Below are positions 1-5,512 of a stretch of 6,298 nt of DNA, one piece after another. Where the stretch lies: positions 1 through 6,298 of the forward strand of contig JAOUGG010000159.1 of NCBI GenBank assembly GCA_029857855.1. The letters run 5' to 3'. The translations under genes were made by a program, and so were the position numbers. Source of the DNA: Acidimicrobiia bacterium. Lineage in GTDB: Bacteria; Actinomycetota; Acidimicrobiia; Acidimicrobiales; SZUA-35. The notes below the pieces were generated by a model. It saw only the letters and a list, made by a program, of their open reading frames with translations. It made no database searches and was not told where the DNA came from. Position 1 is the first letter of the stretch; each line of letters begins with the position of its first letter.

Positions 1-2363
1 TGAGTGCTCCAATGCTCGGCGATGAATGCCCAGGTCAAGCGACCCTGGCCCCGGTTCATCAGCGCCCGGCGAAGCAGGAACGGCGAGTTCTGCGTCCGGA
101 TCGATCCGTCGAGGATCATGGTGTGCAGGCGCCTGATGAGCTCGGCGTGATCAAAATCGGTCAGCGCGCCCAGGAATCCGAGCTCCTCCTGCGGAGTGCG
201 CGCCCCCTTCCAGGCGACGATGAAGTCGTCGAAGTCGGCTTCATCACCGGTGGCGGCGGTGACGTCGATGGCCGCGGCCAGCAGCGAGGAGTCGACGAGT
301 TCGGGGTCGCGGAGACCGGCGGCCGTCGCCCGTTTGGCCTCATCCTGGATCTCGGGGTCGTTGGCCACGATGCCGAGAGCTCGGACCAGGTCGGCGCGTA
401 GCTGCCGCCGTTCGTCGGTGTCGTCGTCGACCGGAGCCAGCCCCAACCCGGCGAGAGCCGGCGCCAGGGCGTCGTGGACGATCTCCTCGAGACGCTCCAG
501 CGCCTCACCGTCGACCAGCCGCCTCAATTGCTCGAAGCCGTTGATGATCCGGCGCCAAACCGAGCGGTCCGACTCGCCGGTCATCGCCTCCAGTAGCGTG
601 AGGAACGAAGCGGTGGATGCCTGGTCGCCCAGCACGGCGGCCCAGGCGTCGTCGACCAGCGCGTAACGTTCGACGGGGGAGAGGTGCTCGATGGCAAGCC
701 CGGCCAGTGTGTCGAGATCGTCGGGCTCGTAGGTCACCCGGACGAAGCTGGCGCCGGTCGCGTTGACGACGACCGCCATCCCGGCGCTATCGGGCAAGGT
801 CACAGGTGTGTCGCCGAGGAGCACCCGCCGAGTCGGCGGGGCCTCGGCGGCCGGATCACCGTCCGGCGGGACGAACCGGTAGCGCAGCGGGATCGACCAG
901 GTCTGCTCGTCGGCGTCGGCGTCGGCGTCGTCGCTACCGGCGACCGTCATGCGACGCTGGGACAACGTCATCGTGCCGTCGGCTCTTCGCGAGGCCAGGA
1001 TCTGGGGATAGCCACCTTGGTAGATCCAGCTGTCCATGATCTCCCGTACGGGCTCGCCGGTCTCCTCCTCGAGGGCGTCCCACAGGTCCGGGGTGTCGGC
1101 GTTGTCGAACTGGTGTTTCCGCATGTAGCGGCGGATGCCGGCTCGGAACCGATCCTCACCCAGATACTGCTCCAGCATCCGTACGACCGCTGCACCCTTC
1201 TCGTAGGTCAGGACATCGAACATCCCCTCGGCGTCGGTCGGGCTGACGACCTCGTACTCGATAGGCCGGGTCGTCGACAGCGAGTCGGTACCGAAGGCCG
1301 CCGAGCGGGACAGGCCGAAGTTCGTCCACCGATTCCACTCCGGACGGAAGGCGTCGGTGCAGCGCATCTCCATGAACGTGGCGAAGGCCTCGTTGAGCCA
1401 CAGCCCGTTCCACCATTTCATCGTGACGAGGTCGCCGAACCACATGTGGGCGAGTTCATGGGCGATCACGTCGGTCACGAGCTGTAGCTCGGGCTGCGTG
1501 GCCCGGGCCGGATCGACGAGCAGGACCGTCTCCCGGAAGGTGACGCAACCGAGGTTCTCCATTGCTCCGAACGCGAAATCGGGGATGGCGACGAGATCGA
1601 GCTTCGTGCCCGGATACGGCAATTCGAAGTACTCCTGGAAGTACCGGAGGGCGAACGCCCCGACCTCGAGTGCAAAATCGGTCAGGTTGCCCTTGCCGGG
1701 AACGTGCACGACCCGCAGCTCGACCCCGTCGACGTCGACGGGGTCGGTCATCTCGATCGGTCCGATGACGAAGGCGACCAGGTAGGTGCTCATGGCCACG
1801 GTCGGGGCGAAGCTGACAACCAACCTCCCGCCATCGATGGATGTGCGTCCGGTTTCGGCGCTGTTGGCCACCGCATGGTGGTTCTCGTCGATGACCAGAT
1901 CGATCTGGAACGTCGCCTTCATCTCGGGCTCGTCCCAGCACGGGAAACACTGGCGGGCATGGGTTGCCTCGAACTGCGTGGTGACCAGTTGGTGCCGCTC
2001 GCCGTCGGTGGCGGTGAACTGGCTCAAGTAGGGTCCGACGAGCTGATCGTTGAACGGTCCGCTGAAATCGATGGCGAGTTCGAGCTCGCCCGGTTCGACG
2101 GGCTGGTCGAGGGTCAGTGTGAGCCGCTCCGACTCGTCGTCGGTGGTGGCGGTGGCAGCGATCGTCCGCCCCGCCTGGTTGACCGCGACGTTGCCAATGG
2201 TCAGGTCGAGGCTGTTGAGGACGATCGTTTCGGTCGACTCGTCGGCTTCGGCGGTGATGTCCACCGAACCGCTGAACGTGCCGGCTTCGATGTCGGGTTC
2301 GAAACGAAGGCGGTAGTGGAGCGGGTGGACGGTCGTGGGGAGCCGGTAAGGATGGGTTGACAC
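1..2363 (-). CDS. pepN: M1-family zinc metallo-aminopeptidase (aminopeptidase N type), C-terminus cut by window edge
   Basis: Cytoplasmic-type enzyme that removes N-terminal residues from peptides, using one zinc ion. Visible: 787 residues starting MSTHPYRLPTTVHPLHYRL, the usual N-terminus of actinobacterial M1 enzymes, with no signal peptide. In order: N-terminal beta domain (about 1-185) containing QFE at 130-132 (substrate N-terminus binding); thermolysin-like catalytic domain with GAMEN at 266-270, zinc motif HELAH at 302-306, third zinc ligand E325 (exact HEXXH-X18-E spacing) and catalytic Y387 in YEKGAAVV; then an ERAP1_C-like helical domain from about residue 530. An acidic DADADADE run lies near 480-486. 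All key residues are present, so it should be active. Family members usually have about 840-870 residues, so some 60-80 are missing past position 1. GTG at 2363 was chosen because the family alignment begins there and a -10 box lies 7 bases upstream; an in-frame GTG at 2399 would overlap the promoter -35. Function is near certain; the symbol is by family, not orthology. Confidence 0.96.
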   Translation of the reverse strand, partial: MSTHPYRLPTTVHPLHYRLRFEPDIEAGTFSGSVDITAEADESTETIVLNSLDLTIGNVAVNQAGRTIAATATTDDESERLTLTLDQPVEPGELELAIDFSGPFNDQLVGPYLSQFTATDGERHQLVTTQFEATHARQCFPCWDEPEMKATFQIDLVIDENHHAVANSAETGRTSIDGGRLVVSFAPTVAMSTYLVAFVIGPIEMTDPVDVDGVELRVVHVPGKGNLTDFALEVGAFALRYFQEYFELPYPGTKLDLVAIPDFAFGAMENLGCVTFRETVLLVDPARATQPELQLVTDVIAHELAHMWFGDLVTMKWWNGLWLNEAFATFMEMRCTDAFRPEWNRWTNFGLSRSAAFGTDSLSTTRPIEYEVVSPTDAEGMFDVLTYEKGAAVVRMLEQYLGEDRFRAGIRRYMRKHQFDNADTPDLWDALEEETGEPVREIMDSWIYQGGYPQILASRRADGTMTLSQRRMTVAGSDDADADADEQTWSIPLRYRFVPPDGDPAAEAPPTRRVLLGDTPVTLPDSAGMAVVVNATGASFVRVTYEPDDLDTLAGLAIEHLSPVERYALVDDAWAAVLGDQASTASFLTLLEAMTGESDRSVWRRIINGFEQLRRLVDGEALERLEEIVHDALAPALAGLGLAPVDDDTDERRQLRADLVRALGIVANDPEIQDEAKRATAAGLRDPELVDSSLLAAAIDVTAATGDEADFDDFIVAWKGARTPQEELGFLGALTDFDHAELIRRLHTMILDGSIRTQNSPFLLRRALMNRGQGRLTWAFIAEHWST
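909..930. repeat. Short in-frame hexanucleotide tandem repeat (GTCGGC, about 3.7 copies)
   Basis: Three full GTCGGC units at 909-926, then a partial unit. On the minus strand they read as alternating Asp-Ala codons in the aminopeptidase, producing an acidic DADADADE run at about residues 480-486. The run lies after the catalytic domain, probably in a surface loop of the beta domain ahead of the helical C-terminal domain. Unit length is a multiple of three, so copy-number changes would keep the frame. Confidence 0.7.
1721..1746. repeat. 26-base perfect palindrome inside the aminopeptidase gene
   Basis: Each half is 13 bases (CGACCCCGTCGAC followed by its exact reverse complement), centred between 1733 and 1734. 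The next pair outward, T1720 and G1747, would be a wobble in RNA only. It encodes the segment TDPVDVDGVEL of the aminopeptidase, just before the catalytic domain. No T-tract follows on either strand, so it does not look like an intrinsic terminator. It may be a by-product of GTCGAC-rich Val-Asp codons, or a protein/RNA structural site. Confidence 0.85.
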
Positions 2364-2370
2364 AGAGCCG

Positions 2371-2399
2371 AGCCTACCGTCCGCCGGGCCCGCGGTCAC
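2371..2399 (-). promoter_or_regulatory. Candidate leaderless promoter of the aminopeptidase gene
   Basis: On the minus strand GTGACC (2399-2394, 4 of 6 matches to TTGACA) is followed by a 17-base spacer and TAGGCT (2376-2371), which fits the actinobacterial TANNNT -10 form. Seven bases then separate the -10 from the GTG at 2363, so transcription is predicted to begin at or within a base of the start codon, giving a leaderless mRNA. A weaker alternative is a leadered mRNA using GGTAGG (about 9 bases upstream) as ribosome site. Confidence 0.5.
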
Positions 2400-2433
2400 C
2401 GGCTCGCCCGGCGGCGACCGAAGAAAGACGGTG

Positions 2434-3243
2434 ATGGTTGGCGGGTCGAACGCGCCTGTGTGGGGTGTGGGCAGGAGCACCGGACACAACGACCTCGAGG
2501 CCGACATTTCCGACGGGACCCGCCGCGGTGTGGTGTCGTGGGATCGCCTCCGCTGCACCTACCGGGCGGAGATCGAGGTCTTCCCGCCGCCCCCCGGGTT
2601 CGATTCGCCTGCCGCTCGAACCGTCGACGCGGTCTGGGAGTGGCTGGCCGACCCGGAACCGGGGCCGTTGCCCGGCCGCCTGGTCGTCGGCCATCGGCCG
2701 GTGGAACTGCTCACGATCGACGCCGTGGTCAACCGGCTGGAGGCACACGGGTTTCGTCCTGATCGGACGTCTCACCGTGCGCTGATGGCCCTTCGGTCGG
2801 CGGTGCGCGATCGCTGCGGGTCGGTCGTGTTTCTCGGGCGCCATCGGCCGGGCGCTCCCGGGTCGTCGAATTCGACCGTCGTGGCCGAGGTGCTTCTCGG
2901 GTTGCCGGAGGCGGAACCGCTGCCGCTTCGGCCGCTGGTCGACCATCCCGCCCACCAATTCGGCTGGGGTCACCGGGGCGCGGCCACCATCCGTACCGCC
3001 GCCGCCCTGGTGGACCTGGCCTGGTCCCCCCGGCGCGATGCGGCGACCGAGGCCGCGGTCATCGATCTAGCCGTCACGGTTCTCGCCGAGGTTCGCAGTG
3101 GCTTCGTGTGGAGGGTCGAATCGGTGGCCGACTGGCTCGCCACGGAGACCGGCGACCTGGCCGAGGCCGACGGTCGTTTCGCTGGTGCCACCGAACGGTA
3201 CGAGTCGCCCGGCTACCGTCAGCTCTCCCTCGATCTCCGGTGA
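2434..3243 (+). CDS. Uncharacterised protein with a C-terminal DUF6166-like segment
   Basis: About 269 residues, soluble, with no signal peptide or membrane segment. I do not recognise the family of the first two thirds. The segment FGWGHRGAATIRTAAALVDLAW (about residues 176-197) followed by a helix ending in FVWRVESVADWL (about 224-235) resembles the F-x-WGY-x-G-x-G-P...LALA...D core and closing Trp-Leu of DUF6166, a small domain of unknown function; this is from memory of the motif. The N-terminal part has a Pro-rich run FPPPPGF (about 50-56) and a weak beta-strand pattern around 80-135. Consistent G/C third positions across the frame support real coding. GTG 2431 and ATG 2434 are adjacent in frame; ATG is preferred because AAGAAAG lies 6 bases ahead of it. 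It is transcribed divergently from the aminopeptidase across only about 70 bases. Function unknown; no mechanism is claimed. Confidence 0.8.
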   Translation: MVGGSNAPVWGVGRSTGHNDLEADISDGTRRGVVSWDRLRCTYRAEIEVFPPPPGFDSPAARTVDAVWEWLADPEPGPLPGRLVVGHRPVELLTIDAVVNRLEAHGFRPDRTSHRALMALRSAVRDRCGSVVFLGRHRPGAPGSSNSTVVAEVLLGLPEAEPLPLRPLVDHPAHQFGWGHRGAATIRTAAALVDLAWSPRRDAATEAAVIDLAVTVLAEVRSGFVWRVESVADWLATETGDLAEADGRFAGATERYESPGYRQLSLDLR

Positions 3244-3311
3244 TGGGCTCGCTCATGTTCGAGTGGCGGGTCATTGATCCCAACCACCACGATTTCACCC
3301 GATGTCTCTGC

Positions 3312-3317
3312 TAGTTT
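3312..3317 (+). promoter_or_regulatory. Candidate -10 box of a leaderless small-ORF transcript
   Basis: TAGTTT fits TANNNT and is followed by exactly 7 bases before the ATG at 3325, the same geometry as at the aminopeptidase GTG. No good Shine-Dalgarno precedes the ATG, which fits leaderless translation. I see no convincing -35 at 16-18 bases upstream, so the call rests on the -10 and its spacing. Confidence 0.4.
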
Positions 3318-3324
3318 GAGCGCT

Positions 3325-3492
3325 ATGAGTCGTGATTCCGCCGCAGTCTTCGACGACCCCATGAGCAGCCTTTCCGACCAGACCACAGATCTCCATTCAT
3401 TGAATGAGGGGATCGCCATCCTGGGTCGATTCGAGGAGATCCTGGCCGAGCTGGAGTTGGCGCTCGACGCCATCGGCTTGTCCGCGCCCTGA
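3325..3492 (+). CDS. Small acidic helical protein of unknown function (55 residues)
   Basis: Starts MSRDSAAVFDDP and ends in a predicted amphipathic helix rich in Glu, Leu and Ile (EGIAILGRFEEILAELELAL, about residues 29-48). It has no cysteines, signal peptide or membrane segment. I do not recognise a family. The frame extends upstream to an ATG at 3274, but ATG 3325 is preferred because a TANNNT box ends 7 bases before it and the added residues look non-coding. Third positions are G/C-biased in the second half, which supports translation. It sits 81 bases after the DUF6166-like gene and on the same strand, yet appears to have its own promoter. The leucine-rich helix could self-associate or bind a partner; that is inference only. 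It could also be a chance ORF. Confidence 0.6.
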   Translation: MSRDSAAVFDDPMSSLSDQTTDLHSLNEGIAILGRFEEILAELELALDAIGLSAP

Positions 3493-3548
3493 AACGTCGC
3501 CATCCCAGTAGCTCTGAGTGATCGAGCGGGCGCTAGTCCGTGTCGGTT

Positions 3549-3566
3549 CCGGCGCGCCGCCGCCGG
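3549..3566 (+). terminator. Weak GC hairpin, possible terminator of the small ORF
   Basis: CCGGCG (3549-3554) and CGCCGG (3561-3566) can pair around a 6-base loop, followed by TTGATTT, which is a poor U-tract. It lies 57 bases after the small ORF stop. The stem is short and the local sequence is all G and C, so chance is a real alternative. Confidence 0.22.
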
Positions 3567-3595
3567 TTGATTTCGCCGTGGATCTCGTCTACATT
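3567..3595 (+). promoter_or_regulatory. Candidate sigma70-type promoter for the membrane-anchored BTAD regulator
   Basis: TTGATT (3567-3572) and TACATT (3590-3595) are separated by exactly 17 bases; each matches 4 of 6 positions of the TTGACA/TATAAT consensus, and the -10 fits TANNNT. Transcription would begin near 3602, leaving a leader of about 45 bases to ATG 3647 or 84 bases to GTG 3686. Confidence 0.5.
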
Positions 3596-3622
3596 CGTGC
3601 TGTTGGTTGTTGAATTACCGTG

Positions 3623-3650
3623 AATGGCGTCCATTGATGATCGGCAATGG
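3623..3650 (+). repeat. Two overlapping, mutually exclusive small inverted repeats in the regulator leader
   Basis: AATGG (3623-3627) pairs with CCATT (3631-3635) around a 3-base loop. The same CCATT, extended to CCATTG (3631-3636), can instead pair with CAATGG (3645-3650) around an 8-base loop. The second hairpin would bury the ATG at 3647. Stems are only 5 and 6 bp, so the structures would be weak alone. Confidence 0.4.
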
Positions 3651-3672
3651 AGCGCTTCACGGTTCGAGTACA

Positions 3673-3678
3673 AGGCGG
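3673..3678 (+). promoter_or_regulatory. Ribosome binding site that decides the regulator start
   Basis: AGGCGG, one mismatch from AGGAGG, lies 7 bases before GTG 3686. The competing in-frame ATG at 3647 has no recognisable Shine-Dalgarno. This favours GTG 3686. Confidence 0.5.
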
Positions 3679-3685
3679 TTTCAAC

Positions 3686-4849
3686 GTGCTGAACGGTTCT
3701 ACTTCAGTGTCGTTTCTATTGGCCATGGTTGTCGTCGTGATGGTGCTCGTCGGCGCCTCGGCGTTACGCCGGAACCGTCGATGGTCACGAGGCGGTCGCA
3801 CGGCGACGCCATCAACGCCGCGGTCTCCGTCCGCGCCTGTTGATCCGGGTCTCACGAAATCGATCGGTACGGAGTCGGATGGTTCCGAGGCGGTGGGCAC
3901 GGAGCTTGCGGGCACTGCCTCGGCGGCGGCACTCGACCGCCTGCGGCTCTGGGTCGAAGCGGAGGAGGATGTGCCGCGGTCGAGTTCGCCGGCGGGGGCC
4001 GGCTCGGCCCACCCGACGCGCCGGCTTCGAGGGCTGAACCGCACCGTCCGCCTCGCTCGACGCCATCGACCGTTTCGGTCCGGTGGAGGAACCGAGCCGA
4101 TGATCCGGCTGCTTGGGCCCGTTCGGGTCGACGGCTTCGGGTCGACGATGACCAGCCAGCAACAGGCGATGGTCGCCATGCTCGGTCTCCACGGACCCTG
4201 CAGCCGGGAGCAACTGATCGACGGACTGTGGAGCGGCCGAGCGGTCTCGGCCAGCCGGTTCGCCAACATACTGGCCGACATTCGGGGTGCGATCGGACGT
4301 CGCCGTCTGGTTCAGAACCGGGACGGACGCTACGAGCTGATCGATGTGGTCGTCGATGTCGAACGATTCGTCGAGTTGGTGGAAGGGGCCACGGTTCCTC
4401 CCCCGGACGCCGTCGACCACCCCGGGGCCCAGGATGCCGTCGATCGACTGGAGCAGGCCATCGGGCTCATCGAGGGACCGATCCTCGATACCGGACACCG
4501 CCGATTCTGGAGCTGGCTCGACGACGGCTACCACCGCCGCGACGAGATCGAGCGTCTCGTGGTCTCGGCCGGACTCCGAGCCGCTGCTCTCGCCCTCGGC
4601 GAACACCAGCCGCAACGGGCACGGTGGGCCTGCGAACGTTGCCTGGTGGCGGTACCACACGACGAACGGCTGGTCACCACGCTGGTCGGTATCCACCTCG
4701 TTCAGGGTCGGCGGGCAGCGGCCGCCGAGCTGATTGCCGGGTGGGAGCAGGCAGTACGCCGGCTCGGCCTCTGTGAGCCCTCATCCGGCCCCCGGAACCT
4801 GTTGCTCGTCGGCGGACCCGCTGGCCGAGATCTCCTAGAAGCTCTGTGA
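3686..4849 (+). CDS. Single-pass membrane-anchored winged-helix/BTAD (SARP-like) transcriptional regulator
   Basis: About 387 residues from GTG 3686 (400 if ATG 3647 is used). One membrane helix at about residues 8-27 (SFLLAMVVVVMVLVGASAL) is followed by RRNRR, which by the positive-inside rule places the rest in the cytoplasm. A low-complexity Arg/Ser/Pro/Gly linker runs to about 138. A winged-helix domain starts at MIRLLGPVRVDG (139) and includes SREQLIDGLWSGR; residues from VDVERFVELVE (about 224) to about 362 form a BTAD helical-repeat domain, with AVPHDERLVTTLVGIH as the conserved helix pair. Such regulators bind direct-repeat operators and activate nearby genes. Actinobacterial relatives I recall are much longer, with extra membrane and LysM segments; none is seen here. 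Convergent with the sortase, overlapping its 3' end by 15 bases. The target genes are not shown by the sequence. Confidence 0.85.
   Translation: MLNGSTSVSFLLAMVVVVMVLVGASALRRNRRWSRGGRTATPSTPRSPSAPVDPGLTKSIGTESDGSEAVGTELAGTASAAALDRLRLWVEAEEDVPRSSSPAGAGSAHPTRRLRGLNRTVRLARRHRPFRSGGGTEPMIRLLGPVRVDGFGSTMTSQQQAMVAMLGLHGPCSREQLIDGLWSGRAVSASRFANILADIRGAIGRRRLVQNRDGRYELIDVVVDVERFVELVEGATVPPPDAVDHPGAQDAVDRLEQAIGLIEGPILDTGHRRFWSWLDDGYHRRDEIERLVVSAGLRAAALALGEHQPQRARWACERCLVAVPHDERLVTTLVGIHLVQGRRAAAAELIAGWEQAVRRLGLCEPSSGPRNLLLVGGPAGRDLLEAL
4085..4102 (+). promoter_or_regulatory. Internal Shine-Dalgarno and ATG at the start of the DNA-binding domain
   Basis: GGAGGA (4085-4090) lies 9 bases before ATG 4100, in frame with the regulator. 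The ATG is the first codon of the winged-helix domain. Initiation here would yield a soluble regulator of 249 residues lacking the membrane helix and linker. The GGAGGA also encodes two Gly codons of the linker, so chance is possible. Confidence 0.4.
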
Positions 4850-5512
4850 GTCTTCCGGCACGGCGGTGACCACCACGTTCGCCAGATACGACCTGGCGCC
4901 CGGATCGAATTCGCCGCCACAGGTGATGAGCTGCAGGACCGTCTCGCCGGTCTTGCGGAACACCTCCTCGGCTGGTAGTTCCTTCTTGTCGTACTGGGTG
5001 TTACCAACGACCCGGTACCGCATGACCGAGCCGTCGGCCATCTCGACCTCGAGCGCATCATTGGGCCGGAGGTCGCCGAGATTGAAGAACGCTCCCGGCT
5101 TGCCGCCGTAGTCGACGTGAGCGGCGAGAACCGTGGCTCCGGCCTCTCCCGGCAACGAGCTGTATTCGTACCAGCCGACGGTGTCGGCGGCCGGAACGTC
5201 GAGTTGCTTCTCCTCGTCGACGCCGACCGACAGAATCGGAGCCTCCAGCCCGATGTCGCCGATCCGGATCATTACCGGATGGGGCTCCTCCTCGACGAGG
5301 TCATCGGTCAATCGGCCGTCTCGAACAGGGACCTGTGCGCGGGCGCGCGACGAGTCGCCGGATTCGTCGGCCAGATCGACGGCCGAGGATCCGATGACCG
5401 CGGTGGCCGCCGTTTCGGAGCCGCGATCGACGCCGTCGGCGGTAACCGCGGCTCCGACGGTGGCCAGCGTACTCCCGAGAACCAGGAGGCCCGAGAGTAC
5501 GCGTCGGTTCAC
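4835..5512 (-). CDS. Class F-like sortase (cysteine transpeptidase)
   Basis: Membrane-anchored, extracytoplasmic cysteine transpeptidase of 225 residues that would cleave a sorting signal in an exported protein and join it to an envelope acceptor. An N-terminal signal-anchor spans about residues 5-23 (VLSGLLVLGSTLATVGAAV). A variable acidic linker follows, then the sortase beta-barrel at about 78-220. Catalytic residues are visible: H132 in AAHVDY, C198 in ITCGG, and R207 in GARSYLANVVV. The PGEAGATVLAAHVD and TCGG-x-FD blocks fit class F more than classes A-E, from memory of the family. Starts with GTG 5512, which overlaps the stop of the DUF4397 gene in GTGA, so translation is probably coupled; no strong Shine-Dalgarno is needed or seen. 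The 3' end overlaps the convergent regulator. Its likely substrate is the upstream partner, which is inference. Confidence 0.9.
   Translation of the reverse strand: MNRRVLSGLLVLGSTLATVGAAVTADGVDRGSETAATAVIGSSAVDLADESGDSSRARAQVPVRDGRLTDDLVEEEPHPVMIRIGDIGLEAPILSVGVDEEKQLDVPAADTVGWYEYSSLPGEAGATVLAAHVDYGGKPGAFFNLGDLRPNDALEVEMADGSVMRYRVVGNTQYDKKELPAEEVFRKTGETVLQLITCGGEFDPGARSYLANVVVTAVPEDSQSF

Noticed and set aside
909..930. Hexamer repeat as a phase-variation tract
   Set aside because: Six-base units cannot change the frame, copies are few, and the run simply encodes alternating Asp and Ala.
684..1487. 267-codon open frame on the plus strand
   Set aside because: It lies wholly antisense to the aminopeptidase catalytic region, which has every conserved motif in frame. 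Its translation is Gly/Arg/Val-rich with no recognisable domain, typical of a high-GC shadow frame.
2357..2362. Perfect TTGACA on the plus strand as a -35 box
   Set aside because: The only TANNNT in range starts 12 bases downstream, which is too close for a standard promoter. It also coincides with the aminopeptidase start codon on the other strand.
2374..2973. 199-codon open frame on the minus strand in the DUF6166-like gene
   Set aside because: Proline/arginine/histidine-rich product without domain features; the plus frame has better third-position bias and a plausible domain.
3244..3324. Possible terminator or RNA gene between the DUF6166-like gene and the small ORF
   Set aside because: I checked for hairpins and found only a 3-bp GGG/CCC pairing around 3268-3281, with no T-tract and no tRNA-like fold.
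3812..4696. 294-codon open frame on the minus strand
   Set aside because: It is antisense to the BTAD regulator, whose winged-helix and BTAD motifs are clear. The antisense translation is Arg/Asp/Pro-rich and unlike any family I know.
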